A stretch of DNA of 27,793 bases from Sulfurimonas sp. (GCA_027056465.1 JALUKS010000107.1:1-27793); one strand, 5' to 3'. Shown: positions 1-7,833, numbered from the stretch's first letter. Notes: a model not told the origin generated them from the sequence alone. Numbers and translations: made by a program.

Positions 1-1226
1 GAAGAGAAGATACTTCTATGCCCAGAAATCAAAAAGCTAATGACTGCACCAAGTGCTGCATAGTGAGCGATATCTATACCAAAAAGTTCTACTGCCATGA
101 TGGTTGAAGCTATGGGTGTATTTGTCGTAGCAGAGAGTACACTCACGAAACCAAGAGCAGCAAAGAGTGTGATATGTTCAGGTGAGATGATACTTCCAAA
201 AAAATGTCCACTTGTCGCCCCGATGTAAAAGATAGGGGTGATAATTCCACCACTTCCACCAATACCTAAGGTAATAGAGGTAAAAAGTGTTTTGAGTATA
301 AAAGTGTACCAGTGTATATCTGTAAGATGTGTTAGGTTAGGGTTAAGAGCATCAGAGATAGTACCAAGCCCTAAACCGATATACTGCTCTCCTAAAATTA
401 ATGTCATAAGGACAATAATAACACCACCACCAAAAGCTTTCATATAAACACTTACTGGAATTGACTTGATAAACTTTGCAGTCTGGGAAACAGAAGTGAT
501 AACAAAGTCGGAAATAAAACCAAAAAAGAGAGCTGCTAATACAACCTTAAGGATAAGCAAAAAATCTAAAGAGACATCTTGAAAAAAGTGTAAGTTATAA
601 TATGTGTACTCTATCCCTAAGAATTGAGCAGTAGTAAATGCAGCAAATCCAGCGATAAAAGAGGGAAGAAGTACATCATACATAATCACACCGATGATAA
701 GCACTTCCACCCCGAAGATAGCACCAGCAATAGGCGTCCCAAAAACAGTAGCAAATCCTGCACTTATTCCACAAATAACGAGTTTTTTTCTATCCTCTTT
801 GCGAAATTTTAAAATATTTGAGAGAAGAGAGGCTACACCTGCTCCTATTTGAGCACCTGGACCCTCTTTTCCTACTGAACCCCCAGCAAAGATAGTAAGA
901 ACTGTTGCGAGAGTTTTGATGGGGATAACAGCTATATTTATCTTTCCAAAATCTTTATGAACAGCTGAGATAACTTTTTCTGTTCCATGCCCCTCGGCAG
1001 TTGGTGCAAAAGTCTTGACAAGCCAGACTGTAAGAACAAGAGCAAAGGGGAGCAGATAGTAGTAAGAAAAAGGGAGTAAATCACGAGAGTGTTCGCTATA
1101 CTCTAGTATCTTCAGAAAAAGTGATACTACGGCACCGATGATGACACCGACAACTGAAGAGAGGAAAACCCACTTTGTTACACTAAAGAAAATTGCTGTT
1201 TGTTCTGTAATATGCTCTTGAACCAT
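1..1226 (-). CDS. ClC-family chloride channel/transporter (C-terminus cut by window edge)
   Basis: A minus-strand frame stays open from ATG at 1226 to position 1 (408 codons visible), so the C-terminus lies outside the window. The product is a polytopic inner-membrane protein of the voltage-gated chloride channel (ClC) family. Visible family marks are GKEGP at residues 119-123 with the gating glutamate E121, GSGGIITP at 324-331 (the GxFxP-type motif), PIAGAIF around 165-171, and SGHRSIF near residue 401. The first selectivity motif reads GHGTE rather than GSGIP, as in many bacterial ClCs. At the internal proton-glutamate position of E. coli ClC-ec1 (E203), my by-eye alignment puts V175, which would favour a channel over a proton-coupled antiporter. 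Family assignment is firm; transport mode is inference. The gene is divergent from the NFACT gene and has only a weak ribosome-binding site. Confidence 0.93.
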   Translation of the reverse strand, partial: MVQEHITEQTAIFFSVTKWVFLSSVVGVIIGAVVSLFLKILEYSEHSRDLLPFSYYYLLPFALVLTVWLVKTFAPTAEGHGTEKVISAVHKDFGKINIAVIPIKTLATVLTIFAGGSVGKEGPGAQIGAGVASLLSNILKFRKEDRKKLVICGISAGFATVFGTPIAGAIFGVEVLIIGVIMYDVLLPSFIAGFAAFTTAQFLGIEYTYYNLHFFQDVSLDFLLILKVVLAALFFGFISDFVITSVSQTAKFIKSIPVSVYMKAFGGGVIIVLMTLILGEQYIGLGLGTISDALNPNLTHLTDIHWYTFILKTLFTSITLGIGGSGGIITPIFYIGATSGHFFGSIISPEHITLFAALGFVSVLSATTNTPIASTIMAVELFGIDIAHYAALGAVISFLISGHRSIFS

Positions 1227-1270
1227 TTTTTATCCATTTTTTGGGTACTAATTATTACCCTTATTATCGC

Positions 1271-1311
1271 ACAATTTCTCTCTCTTTAAAGGGTTTTGAG
1301 AAAGAAATTGT
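1271..1311. repeat. Imperfect inverted repeat in the clc/NFACT divergent intergenic region
   Basis: Arms 1271-1284 and 1298-1311 pair over 14 positions with one mismatch around a 13-base loop. It sits between the divergent clc and NFACT genes, upstream of the NFACT -10 box, so it could be an operator or a DNA-level structure. There is no T-tract to make it a convincing terminator. Function unknown. Confidence 0.45.
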
Positions 1312-1332
1312 AAAATTTCCATAAAAGTAGGC

Positions 1333-1338
1333 TAAAAT
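1333..1338 (+). promoter_or_regulatory. -10 box TAAAAT, candidate leaderless promoter of the NFACT gene
   Basis: GCTAAAAT ends six bases before the ATG at 1345, so transcription would be expected to start at or next to the start codon. No Shine-Dalgarno sequence is present. The arrangement is nearly identical to the one in front of mqnD (13540-13545). The leaderless transcript is an inference from spacing. Confidence 0.5.
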
Positions 1339-1344
1339 AACACT

Positions 1345-2673
1345 ATGAAACTATCACACCTCCAACAAATCATCTCTTATCTCAAAAATTTTAGTAAAAT
1401 ATCTGCTGTTCATAGAGTAAGCGATACTATTTTAAAAGTAGTATTTGATAAACACGATGAGATTTACTTCAATATGTCGCGTTCAAACTCAAGTATGTTT
1501 AAGTGCGAAGAGTACCCACGTTCAAAAGTCTATAATGCTCCCTTTGATGTCATCATCGCAAAAAAACTCAATCGTGCAAATATTCTCAGTATTGAACTGC
1601 TTAACGGCGATAAAATTATCCGAATGAAGACAAGTATATCCTCTGCTTACAAGGAGGAAATATCCTACATTCAGATAGAGTTTACTGGAAAATATACAAA
1701 TATTATCATCTTAGATGAAGAGAATTATGTTCTTGAAGCCCTTCGTCATGTTGATTTGTTCTCCTCTTTTCGAGAGGTGAGAGTTGGGCAGAAACTTTTA
1801 GATGTACCACCTGCACCCTTTACTCCAAAAGAGTATCCACTTGATGATGTGGAAGTATTTTTGTATGAGGTTTATGCAAAAGAGCAGAATGCACAGTTAG
1901 AGAACCTTAAAAAACAGAGAGTTGCACAACTCACGAAAAAGCTAAAAAAACTAGAAAAACTTTATGCAAAACTGGATTCGCAGGAGTCTCTTGAAAAAGA
2001 GGCAACGCAGTTTGAACACTATGGGAACTTAGTACTCTCAAATGTACAAACAATCAAGCCATATAGTAGAGAGTTAGAGCTTATGGATTATGATGGAAAG
2101 ATGCTTAAAGTACAGATAGGCAAGGCTTATCCGACTGCATTTATGATAAGTGATATGTTCTTTACTAAGAGCAAAAAAGCGAAACAGAGAGCCAAACACT
2201 TGTACATAGAAGAGGAGTCTCTTCGCTCGAAGATAGAGCATACAAAACTCTTTATCCATACGGTACAAACGGCAAAAGATGTCGCCAAACTAGAGCTACT
2301 CTTTCCTAAAAAAGTGCAGAGTAAAAAGATGAAAGTCAATGACTCTATAGAAATTTTTTGGATAGAGGGCTACAAGGTGCAACTTGGTAAAAATGAGAAA
2401 GGTAATGTTGCAGTGCTTAAAAATGCAAAAGCAAAAGATGTTTGGTTACACTTAAAAGAGCAACCTTCATGTCATGTTGTCATTACAACTGACAAACAAA
2501 ATCTTCCTGAAAAAATTCTAAAAAGTGCTGCAAGACTCTGTGTCGATTTCACTACGACTTCACAAGATAAGTATTTGGTCGATTATACTCCTCGTAGGGA
2601 AGTCACCATCCAAAGTGGTGCAAATGTTCTCTATAATAAATATAAGACGATTGAGATAGATACTCGCTCGTAA
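1345..2673 (+). CDS. NFACT family (RqcH/Rqc2-like) protein, short form
   Basis: This 442-residue protein belongs to the NFACT (older name fibronectin-binding protein, FbpA) family. In bacteria the family member RqcH binds split 50S subunits carrying stalled chains and directs alanine tailing. Residues 1-175 form NFACT-N, including the conserved stretch EFTGKYTNIIILDEE at 112-126. Residues about 180-310 are basic and coiled-coil rich. Residues about 335-435 form NFACT-R with DVWLHLKEQPSCHVVI at 365-380. It is over 100 residues shorter than the Bacillus protein, as in other Campylobacterota, and the middle helix-hairpin-helix part appears reduced. The Asp-Arg pair needed in B. subtilis RqcH appears as D89-K90 in a by-eye alignment. 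The start is ATG six bases after a -10 box, without a Shine-Dalgarno sequence. Whether it makes alanine tails is inferred from family only. Confidence 0.85.
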   Translation: MKLSHLQQIISYLKNFSKISAVHRVSDTILKVVFDKHDEIYFNMSRSNSSMFKCEEYPRSKVYNAPFDVIIAKKLNRANILSIELLNGDKIIRMKTSISSAYKEEISYIQIEFTGKYTNIIILDEENYVLEALRHVDLFSSFREVRVGQKLLDVPPAPFTPKEYPLDDVEVFLYEVYAKEQNAQLENLKKQRVAQLTKKLKKLEKLYAKLDSQESLEKEATQFEHYGNLVLSNVQTIKPYSRELELMDYDGKMLKVQIGKAYPTAFMISDMFFTKSKKAKQRAKHLYIEEESLRSKIEHTKLFIHTVQTAKDVAKLELLFPKKVQSKKMKVNDSIEIFWIEGYKVQLGKNEKGNVAVLKNAKAKDVWLHLKEQPSCHVVITTDKQNLPEKILKSAARLCVDFTTTSQDKYLVDYTPRREVTIQSGANVLYNKYKTIEIDTRS

Positions 2674-2685
2674 AAAGGAGTTTTT

Positions 2686-2991
2686 ATGGCAAGTATTGGA
2701 CCAATTGGAAATACTATTTTTACAAATCAGATGATTCCTGCAGTTGCTACAAATCAGACTGCAAATGATAATCGTGTAGAGTTTCAAAATATGATAGCAC
2801 AAGCAGAAGTACAAGAGAGGGATGAAAAGGTCATAGAAGTTCGCCCTGCTGAGGAAAATGCAAATATAAACGAAGATAAAGAGCATACTCGTGATGAGGC
2901 TGATAGAGAGAGTGAGAGAAGTGATAAGTCTGAAGATGAGGATGATTCAGAAGAGAATCACCCTATCTACAAACTTGATGTTATGGTGTAA
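2686..2991 (+). CDS. Small acidic hypothetical protein
   Basis: A 101-residue protein follows the NFACT gene after 12 bases, with a strong ribosome-binding site (AAGGAG) before the ATG, so it is probably cotranscribed. The N-terminus (MASIGPIGNTIFTNQ) is small-residue rich and has no typical signal peptide. Residues about 35-95 are very rich in Glu, Asp, Arg and Lys and probably disordered, followed by a short C-terminal tail ending YKLDVMV. I recognise the general look of a conserved Campylobacterota hypothetical protein but cannot assign a function. It ends 11 bases from the stop of the convergent porin gene. Confidence 0.75.
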   Translation: MASIGPIGNTIFTNQMIPAVATNQTANDNRVEFQNMIAQAEVQERDEKVIEVRPAEENANINEDKEHTRDEADRESERSDKSEDEDDSEENHPIYKLDVMV

Positions 2992-3002
2992 AAAGTATAA
3001 CC

Positions 3003-4220
3003 TTAGAATTTGAATTGGTACTGAGCGATAAAGGCATCATCTCTGTATCCAGAGAGACCTGTCCATTTACCAGCACCTTCTGTTGCACCTGAACCAGTTG
3101 CGACAATGTAGTTAAAGACAAGTTTTTGTTGGTTTCTTCCTTTCTTTGAGCCACGAGAAAAATCTGAATGTGGTTGTGATATGAAGAAGTTAAAACCGAG
3201 GTATGTATTTCCAAGATTTGTTGTATCTGCGTTCGTGCCTTTTTGTGCAGAACCTTGAATAGTCTTAGCAACTAGTTCAAAATTATCAGCTACAAAATAG
3301 GCTGCAGTTGCAGTATATGTATCTTCATCATAATCTTTAATACCCGTAATATTATGAGCAGTAGTATATTCTGCTTTTAAGCTTAATCTACCGAGATTTG
3401 AATCAACACCAACATTGATATTTGAGTAGTCTTCATTTTTATCTACATTTGCTGGTAAAGTAGCTGCAACTGCATCTAATCCACCTGCATTTTCACTCAT
3501 ACCATAAGATGCTTCAACATGTAATGCTTCTGTGTAGTCAAACATACCACGTACTGCATAAGAGTTTCCACCCATTTTTGATGAACCAGCAGCCTTACTT
3601 CTACTAGCTTGATTTGCAACCATTACATCATATCCGAAACCTCTCCATGCACGATCATGACCCATTTCAAAGCCATTAACTTTGTTTCCTTTCCAACCAA
3701 TTCCACGACCAGAAACCATAAGACCCATATTTCTCTCAAGTACTAATGATTTATCAAAACCACGCTCTGCAATGTCAAGATTCCATCCTGGCATAGTAAA
3801 TCCCATACCATTTGGCATCTTAATTACACCGAGTTTAGGGATAAAGGCATTGTTAAATTTATAAGCGATAAAAGCATCTTTGATTACATCTGGTACTGAG
3901 GCACCATTTGTAGCAGAGGGATCTTGAGACTGTTGATTAAAATCTAAAAATACTTTGCCACGAACTTTACCAGCTACATATTTCCAACCAAGACGAATAC
4001 GTTGCGCACGGAATGCTACATTTGTATCAGCTTTTGCTTCAGAACCAGCATTCTTTATCTGCATACCATTTCCACCAACAGCTTCAACTTGAGCAAAACC
4101 AAACATAGTAAGTTTAGTGTCTATATCACCTACTTTTTTCTTCATCGTGTACCCAGCTTGCGCTGATGTACTCATCAGTATAACTGCAGCAGCACCTGCT
4201 GCTAATTTAATCATTTTCAT
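3003..4220 (-). CDS. Outer-membrane porin
   Basis: A 405-residue protein with a clear signal peptide (basic MKMIK, hydrophobic core, cleavage after AQA near residue 22) and a C-terminus ending in aromatic F (QYQFKF), the typical beta-barrel assembly signal. The body alternates short polar and aromatic strands (for example FGFAQVEAVGG near residue 40, VRGKVFLDFNQQ near 105, NTYLGFNFFIS near 345), as expected for a trimeric or monomeric porin of Campylobacterota. The ATG at 4220 is preceded by AAGGAA. The gene faces the small acidic gene tail to tail and is divergent from cdsA across 165 bases. Substrate cannot be told from sequence. Confidence 0.85.
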   Translation of the reverse strand: MKMIKLAAGAAAVILMSTSAQAGYTMKKKVGDIDTKLTMFGFAQVEAVGGNGMQIKNAGSEAKADTNVAFRAQRIRLGWKYVAGKVRGKVFLDFNQQSQDPSATNGASVPDVIKDAFIAYKFNNAFIPKLGVIKMPNGMGFTMPGWNLDIAERGFDKSLVLERNMGLMVSGRGIGWKGNKVNGFEMGHDRAWRGFGYDVMVANQASRSKAAGSSKMGGNSYAVRGMFDYTEALHVEASYGMSENAGGLDAVAATLPANVDKNEDYSNINVGVDSNLGRLSLKAEYTTAHNITGIKDYDEDTYTATAAYFVADNFELVAKTIQGSAQKGTNADTTNLGNTYLGFNFFISQPHSDFSRGSKKGRNQQKLVFNYIVATGSGATEGAGKWTGLSGYRDDAFIAQYQFKF

Positions 4221-4321
4221 GTTATTCCTTTGCTGTTTTTTAGGCTTCCATATCGTAATGTTACACTAAATATCTTTAATAAATCTAATAGGTTTCCTTC
4301 CAGTCATAAGTTTAGAACTAG

Positions 4322-4349
4322 ATGATTAAAAAGTTTTATGATTAAAAAG
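4322..4349. repeat. Tandem 12-base direct repeat upstream of cdsA
   Basis: ATGATTAAAAAG occurs at 4322-4333 and again at 4338-4349, a period of 16 bases, ending one base before the cdsA -10 box. It could be a paired regulator-binding site or an AT-rich upstream element. No known regulator site is recognised. Confidence 0.5.
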
Positions 4350-4350
4350 G

Positions 4351-4356
4351 TATAAT
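4351..4356 (+). promoter_or_regulatory. -10 box TATAAT of the cdsA operon
   Basis: A perfect TATAAT lies 30 bases before the cdsA ATG, giving a leader of roughly 20 bases containing AGGA as ribosome-binding site. It probably drives cdsA and the genes packed behind it. Confidence 0.6.
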
Positions 4357-4385
4357 TATATAGTAAATTATAACTAGGAACTTTT

Positions 4386-5141
4386 ATGGGAATGTTTGAA
4401 GCACACAGAGAGAGAATTATAACAGGTATAGCATTAGTTGTCGGGCTTTTAATTATAGGCTGGATTGATAACTTTTTTGTCATGTGGCTAGTGTTTGGAG
4501 CTGTCTATCTTCTCGCGTTCAAAGAGGCTATCAAGCTTTTTGGTGTCCAAAATGATGGACTTTTACCTTTTGCAGGTGGCGTTTGGCTTGTAGCTGGAGT
4601 CTATCCTTATGGGGATGACCTTTTTGTATTAGCTGGTGTCGCTTATGCAAGTGCCGTGGCGTTTAACAAAGAGATAAAGTGGAGGGATTTTTTTCCTTTT
4701 ATCTACCCAACTGCTGGTATGCTTTTTATGTTTACGATATATCAAGAGTATGGAGTGATGGCACTTCTGTGGCTTTTAGCAGTCGTGGCTCTTACTGATG
4801 TTGGTGCTTATGCAGTTGGCAAAAGTATAGGAAAAACAAAGTTTTGTGAGACTAGCCCGAACAAAACGATGGAGGGTGTTGTCGGTGGTGTAGCCGTGGC
4901 TACCATCGGTGGTGCTTTCTTTGGTCTTGGTATCGTGGACTTTACTATCTCCTTTCTTATCAGTTTTGCTGTTGCTGTGAGTTCGATATTTGGCGACCTT
5001 TATGAGTCCTCACTCAAACGCACTGCTGGTGTCAAAGATAGTGGCGACCTCCTCCCTGGTCACGGTGGCATACTCGACCGTATAGATGGCTATCTCTTTG
5101 GTGGGATAGTGATGCTTGTACTCCTTCGTGGGTTGGTGTAG
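4386..5141 (+). CDS. cdsA: Phosphatidate cytidylyltransferase
   Basis: CdsA converts phosphatidic acid and CTP to CDP-diacylglycerol, the precursor of all membrane phospholipids, in the inner membrane. The 251-residue protein has about six to eight hydrophobic segments and the C-terminal CDS signature at residues 208-235 (SLKR, then KDSGDLLPGHGGILDRIDG) with the metal-binding acidic residues. SPNKTMEG at 157-164 is the other conserved block. Length is typical of the short Campylobacterota form. It heads a run of closely spaced genes; the next gene starts six bases after its stop. In related genomes cdsA is normally next to dxr, so the gene between them here looks inserted. Confidence 0.95.
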   Translation: MGMFEAHRERIITGIALVVGLLIIGWIDNFFVMWLVFGAVYLLAFKEAIKLFGVQNDGLLPFAGGVWLVAGVYPYGDDLFVLAGVAYASAVAFNKEIKWRDFFPFIYPTAGMLFMFTIYQEYGVMALLWLLAVVALTDVGAYAVGKSIGKTKFCETSPNKTMEGVVGGVAVATIGGAFFGLGIVDFTISFLISFAVAVSSIFGDLYESSLKRTAGVKDSGDLLPGHGGILDRIDGYLFGGIVMLVLLRGLV

Positions 5142-5147
5142 AACTGT

Positions 5148-5624
5148 ATGAGTAGTTCTATGCTAGCCTCTCAAAATAATATTAAATCAAAAATTTACAC
5201 TATCCGTAATCAGCAGGTTATGCTAGATAGTGATTTAGCCGCACTTTATCAGGTAGAAACAAAAGTTTTTAATCAAGCTATAAAAAGAAATATTGCACGA
5301 TTTCCTGATAGATTTAGGTTTCAACTCACTAATGAAGAGAATGAAATATTTTTAAGGTCACAAAATGACACCTTTAAAGTAAACTTAAATGAAGAAAAAA
5401 GAGGAAGACATAGAAAATATCTTCCTTATGTATTTACTGAGCAGGGTATATCTATGCTGAGTGCGATACTTAGAAGTGATGTTGCTATAGCAATCAGCAT
5501 ACAGATTATAGATACTTTTGTAGAGATGAAGAGGTATCTCTCTTCCATCATAGACCTCATTAAGAGTGCTAAAACATCTATCAACCTTTGTGAAAAAGAT
5601 ATTTTAGAAAAGGTGGAAGCATAA
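5148..5624 (+). CDS. ORF6N-domain (phage-type) DNA-binding protein
   Basis: A 158-residue protein consisting mostly of an ORF6N domain (KilA-N related), seen from the order: IRNQQVMLDSDLAALYQVETK at about residues 18-38, IKRNIARFPDRFRFQLT at about 44-60, GRHRKYLPYVFTEQGISMLSAIL around 84-107, and IIDTFVEMKRYL near 125-136. The domain is common in phages and mobile regions, where it is thought to bind DNA. No ORF6C or other partner domain is attached. It starts six bases after cdsA, and its stop overlaps the dxr start by one base (TAATG), so translation of dxr is probably coupled to it; the ribosome-binding site for dxr (AAGGTGG) lies inside its 3' end. Function in the cell is unknown. Confidence 0.85.
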   Translation: MSSSMLASQNNIKSKIYTIRNQQVMLDSDLAALYQVETKVFNQAIKRNIARFPDRFRFQLTNEENEIFLRSQNDTFKVNLNEEKRGRHRKYLPYVFTEQGISMLSAILRSDVAIAISIQIIDTFVEMKRYLSSIIDLIKSAKTSINLCEKDILEKVEA

Positions 5625-6694
5625 TGGTACTTTTAGGTGCAACAGGCTCTATAGGAGTAAACACTCTTATCGTAGCGAAAAAGTTTGGTATAAGTGTTGA
5701 AGTTTTAGTCGCTGGGAAAAACATCAAGCTCTTAAATGAGCAGATAGCAGAGCATAATCCTCAAGTTGTGGTTATCGCTGATGCTGTGGATATTCCTCAA
5801 GTCAATCACTCTCGCGTTTATGCAGGGAGTGAGGCTATTTTGCGTGTCATAGAGGAGAGTAAAAGTGAGCTTGTAGTCAATGCTCTTGTGGGGTTCTTAG
5901 GACTTCGCCCAACTCTTAAAGCCTTAGAGTGCAACAAAAAAGTAGCATTAGCAAATAAGGAGTCTTTAGTCGCAAGTGGTGCTTTTATAGATACTTCAAA
6001 AATCCAGCCCATAGATAGTGAACACTTTGGACTCTGGTATCTGCTTCAAGATAGACCAGTGAGTAAGATGATTATCACTGCGAGTGGTGGAGCATTTCGT
6101 GACTGGGATATTAAGCGACTCCAAAACGCGACTCTAGCTGATACTCAAAAACATCCTAACTGGTCGATGGGTCAAAAAATCACGATAGACTCAGCAACAA
6201 TGGTCAATAAAATGTTTGAACTCTTAGAGGCTAGATGGCTCTTTGGTGAGGGAAAATATGATGCCATTATCGAGACAAAATCACTCATCCATGCTATGAT
6301 AAACTTCAAAGATGGCTCAACGACTGCACACTTCGCCAATGCCTCTATGCAACTCCCTATAGCTTATGCACTCGATGAGAAGATGGATGAAAATATCTTA
6401 GGACATGTCGATCTACTTCAAGTTGGAAGTTTAGAGTTTCGTGAGATAACTACCGATAGATACCCTATCTGGGCTATTCGTGAAGAGTTACTGCAAAACC
6501 CTGCTCGTGGGGTAGTGATAAACGCAGCTAATGAAGCAGCCATAGAGATGTTTATAGCAAAAAAGATAGGCTTTATGGATATAAGTAAGCATATCATGAC
6601 CGCATTTGATAAGTTCACAACGATAGCTACAAGTGTAGAAGATGTGTTCGGCATAGATGAAGAGGTGAGAAGTTATGTACGAGGTCTTAGATGA
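5624..6694 (+). CDS. dxr: 1-deoxy-D-xylulose 5-phosphate reductoisomerase
   Basis: Dxr (IspC) makes 2-C-methyl-D-erythritol 4-phosphate from DXP with NADPH, the committed step of the MEP isoprenoid pathway. The 356-residue protein has the NADPH-binding GATGSIG at 5-11, ANKES at 110-114, the metal-binding DSEH at 131-134, SGGAF at 154-158, HPNWSMG at 177-183 and DSATMVNKMFE at 189-199, so it looks active. It begins unusually close to the Rossmann motif (MVLLGATGSIG), a few residues shorter than common Dxr N-termini. This start overlaps the ORF6N stop and has AAGGTGG upstream. Its end overlaps the methyltransferase start by four bases (ATGA). Confidence 0.97.
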   Translation: MVLLGATGSIGVNTLIVAKKFGISVEVLVAGKNIKLLNEQIAEHNPQVVVIADAVDIPQVNHSRVYAGSEAILRVIEESKSELVVNALVGFLGLRPTLKALECNKKVALANKESLVASGAFIDTSKIQPIDSEHFGLWYLLQDRPVSKMIITASGGAFRDWDIKRLQNATLADTQKHPNWSMGQKITIDSATMVNKMFELLEARWLFGEGKYDAIIETKSLIHAMINFKDGSTTAHFANASMQLPIAYALDEKMDENILGHVDLLQVGSLEFREITTDRYPIWAIREELLQNPARGVVINAANEAAIEMFIAKKIGFMDISKHIMTAFDKFTTIATSVEDVFGIDEEVRSYVRGLR

Positions 6695-7737
6695 TAAAGG
6701 GTGTTTCTCTTTTCGCAAATGTTGGAATAGCAGAGAGTTACATAAAAAACCGAGGCATAAAGATAGTAGTAGCCAATGAACTGATGAAAAATCGTGCAGA
6801 GTTTCATGCTCAGATGCACCCAGAGTGCGAGATGATTCAAGGGGACATTACAACTGATGAGGTATTTGATGAGGTAGCAAAGAGAGCAAAACAGAAGCAG
6901 TGTGATTTTCTCATAGCTACACCACCTTGTCAGGGGATGAGTCTCGCGGGAAAGATGCACGAAGATGACCCTCGTAACTCTCTCATAAAGTATGTAATCA
7001 AACTCGCTCAAGAGCTAGAACCTACAAATATTCTTATCGAAAATGTGCCAAAGGTACTGAACACTTATCTCGTGCATAAGGGCAAGAAGCTAAAGATAAC
7101 AGACTTTATCAAAAACGAACTAGAGCCTTTAGGATACATCATCAATCCAGTTGTTGTGGATGCTTCTGATTATGGAACACCACAGAGTCGTAAACGTGCT
7201 ATCTTCCTTATCTCTAAGCTCAGAAAATGGGAACTTCCACTTAAACAAGAGAAGATAACGGTCAGAGAGATGATAGAACACCTCCCAACTCTTGAAAGTG
7301 GTGGCACTTCAGCTATAAAGTACCATAATGCTAAAACTCATAACGAGAGACATAGAGCTTTTCTCAAACATACGCCAACAGGTAAAACAGCACTCCACAA
7401 CAAAGTTCATTATCCAAAAAAAGCAGATGGTACACGTATAAAAGGGTATGACACAACTTATAAACGTATAGAGTGGGATAAACCAGCACCGACTATCACA
7501 ATGGCAAATGGCTCAGTCTCCAGCCAGAACAATGTACATCCTGGGAGAAAGTTAGAAGATGGGACATATAGTGATGCTCGTGTTTTAACACTTAAAGAGA
7601 TATTTATCTTGACTGGTCTTCCCGATGATTGGACTCCACCAGAGTGGGCGAGTGAAAATCTTATCCGTCAAGTGATAGGAGAGGGAGTGCCACCTAAGCT
7701 TATAGAGTCGCTTTTGAGCAGTATGCCGAGGAGTTAA
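6691..7737 (+). CDS. DNA (cytosine-5) methyltransferase, orphan
   Basis: A 348-residue C5-cytosine methyltransferase. Motif IV is ATPPCQG with the catalytic Cys80; motif VI is ENV at 117-119; motif VIII is QSRKR at 165-169; the region before motif IX reads KPAPTITMANGS at about 264-275, and motif X appears as QVIGEGVPP at 327-335. Motif I reads SLFANVGIAE at 6-15, with Asn where most family members have Gly, a variant shared by a recognisable subgroup. The target sequence cannot be predicted by eye. No restriction endonuclease or mismatch-repair nuclease (Vsr) is adjacent, so it is orphan within this window. It overlaps dxr by four bases, which implies translational coupling to a housekeeping gene and a stable insertion in the operon. 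Confidence 0.93.
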   Translation: MIKGVSLFANVGIAESYIKNRGIKIVVANELMKNRAEFHAQMHPECEMIQGDITTDEVFDEVAKRAKQKQCDFLIATPPCQGMSLAGKMHEDDPRNSLIKYVIKLAQELEPTNILIENVPKVLNTYLVHKGKKLKITDFIKNELEPLGYIINPVVVDASDYGTPQSRKRAIFLISKLRKWELPLKQEKITVREMIEHLPTLESGGTSAIKYHNAKTHNERHRAFLKHTPTGKTALHNKVHYPKKADGTRIKGYDTTYKRIEWDKPAPTITMANGSVSSQNNVHPGRKLEDGTYSDARVLTLKEIFILTGLPDDWTPPEWASENLIRQVIGEGVPPKLIESLLSSMPRS

Positions 7738-7777
7738 AATAGAAACAAGGAAAAAAAGTAATGAAGTAAGCTGATGT

Positions 7778-7804
7778 AGTGGGAGGGTGCAACAACACCC
7801 TACT
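7778..7804 (+). other. Hairpin upstream of the 22-residue ORF and tsaD
   Basis: AGT plus AGGGTG pair with CACCCT plus ACT across a six-base loop, with a three-G bulge in the 5' arm. No T-run follows, so it is more likely a leader RNA structure than an intrinsic terminator. It lies between the methyltransferase stop and the small hydrophobic ORF. Confidence 0.4.
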
Positions 7805-7833
7805 GAACCACAAAACCAAAAAAAGGAAATCCA

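Noticed and set aside
238..812. Plus-strand ORFs in the first 1.2 kb
   Set aside because: They are shadows of the ClC gene on the minus strand, which shows clear family motifs.
2560..2886. Minus-strand 108-residue hydrophobic ORF
   Set aside because: It overlaps the NFACT end and the acidic gene, both with better support; its composition reflects antisense of charged codons.
7741..7775. Tiny ATG-AAG-TAA frame after the methyltransferase
   Set aside because: Two codons only; taken as chance.
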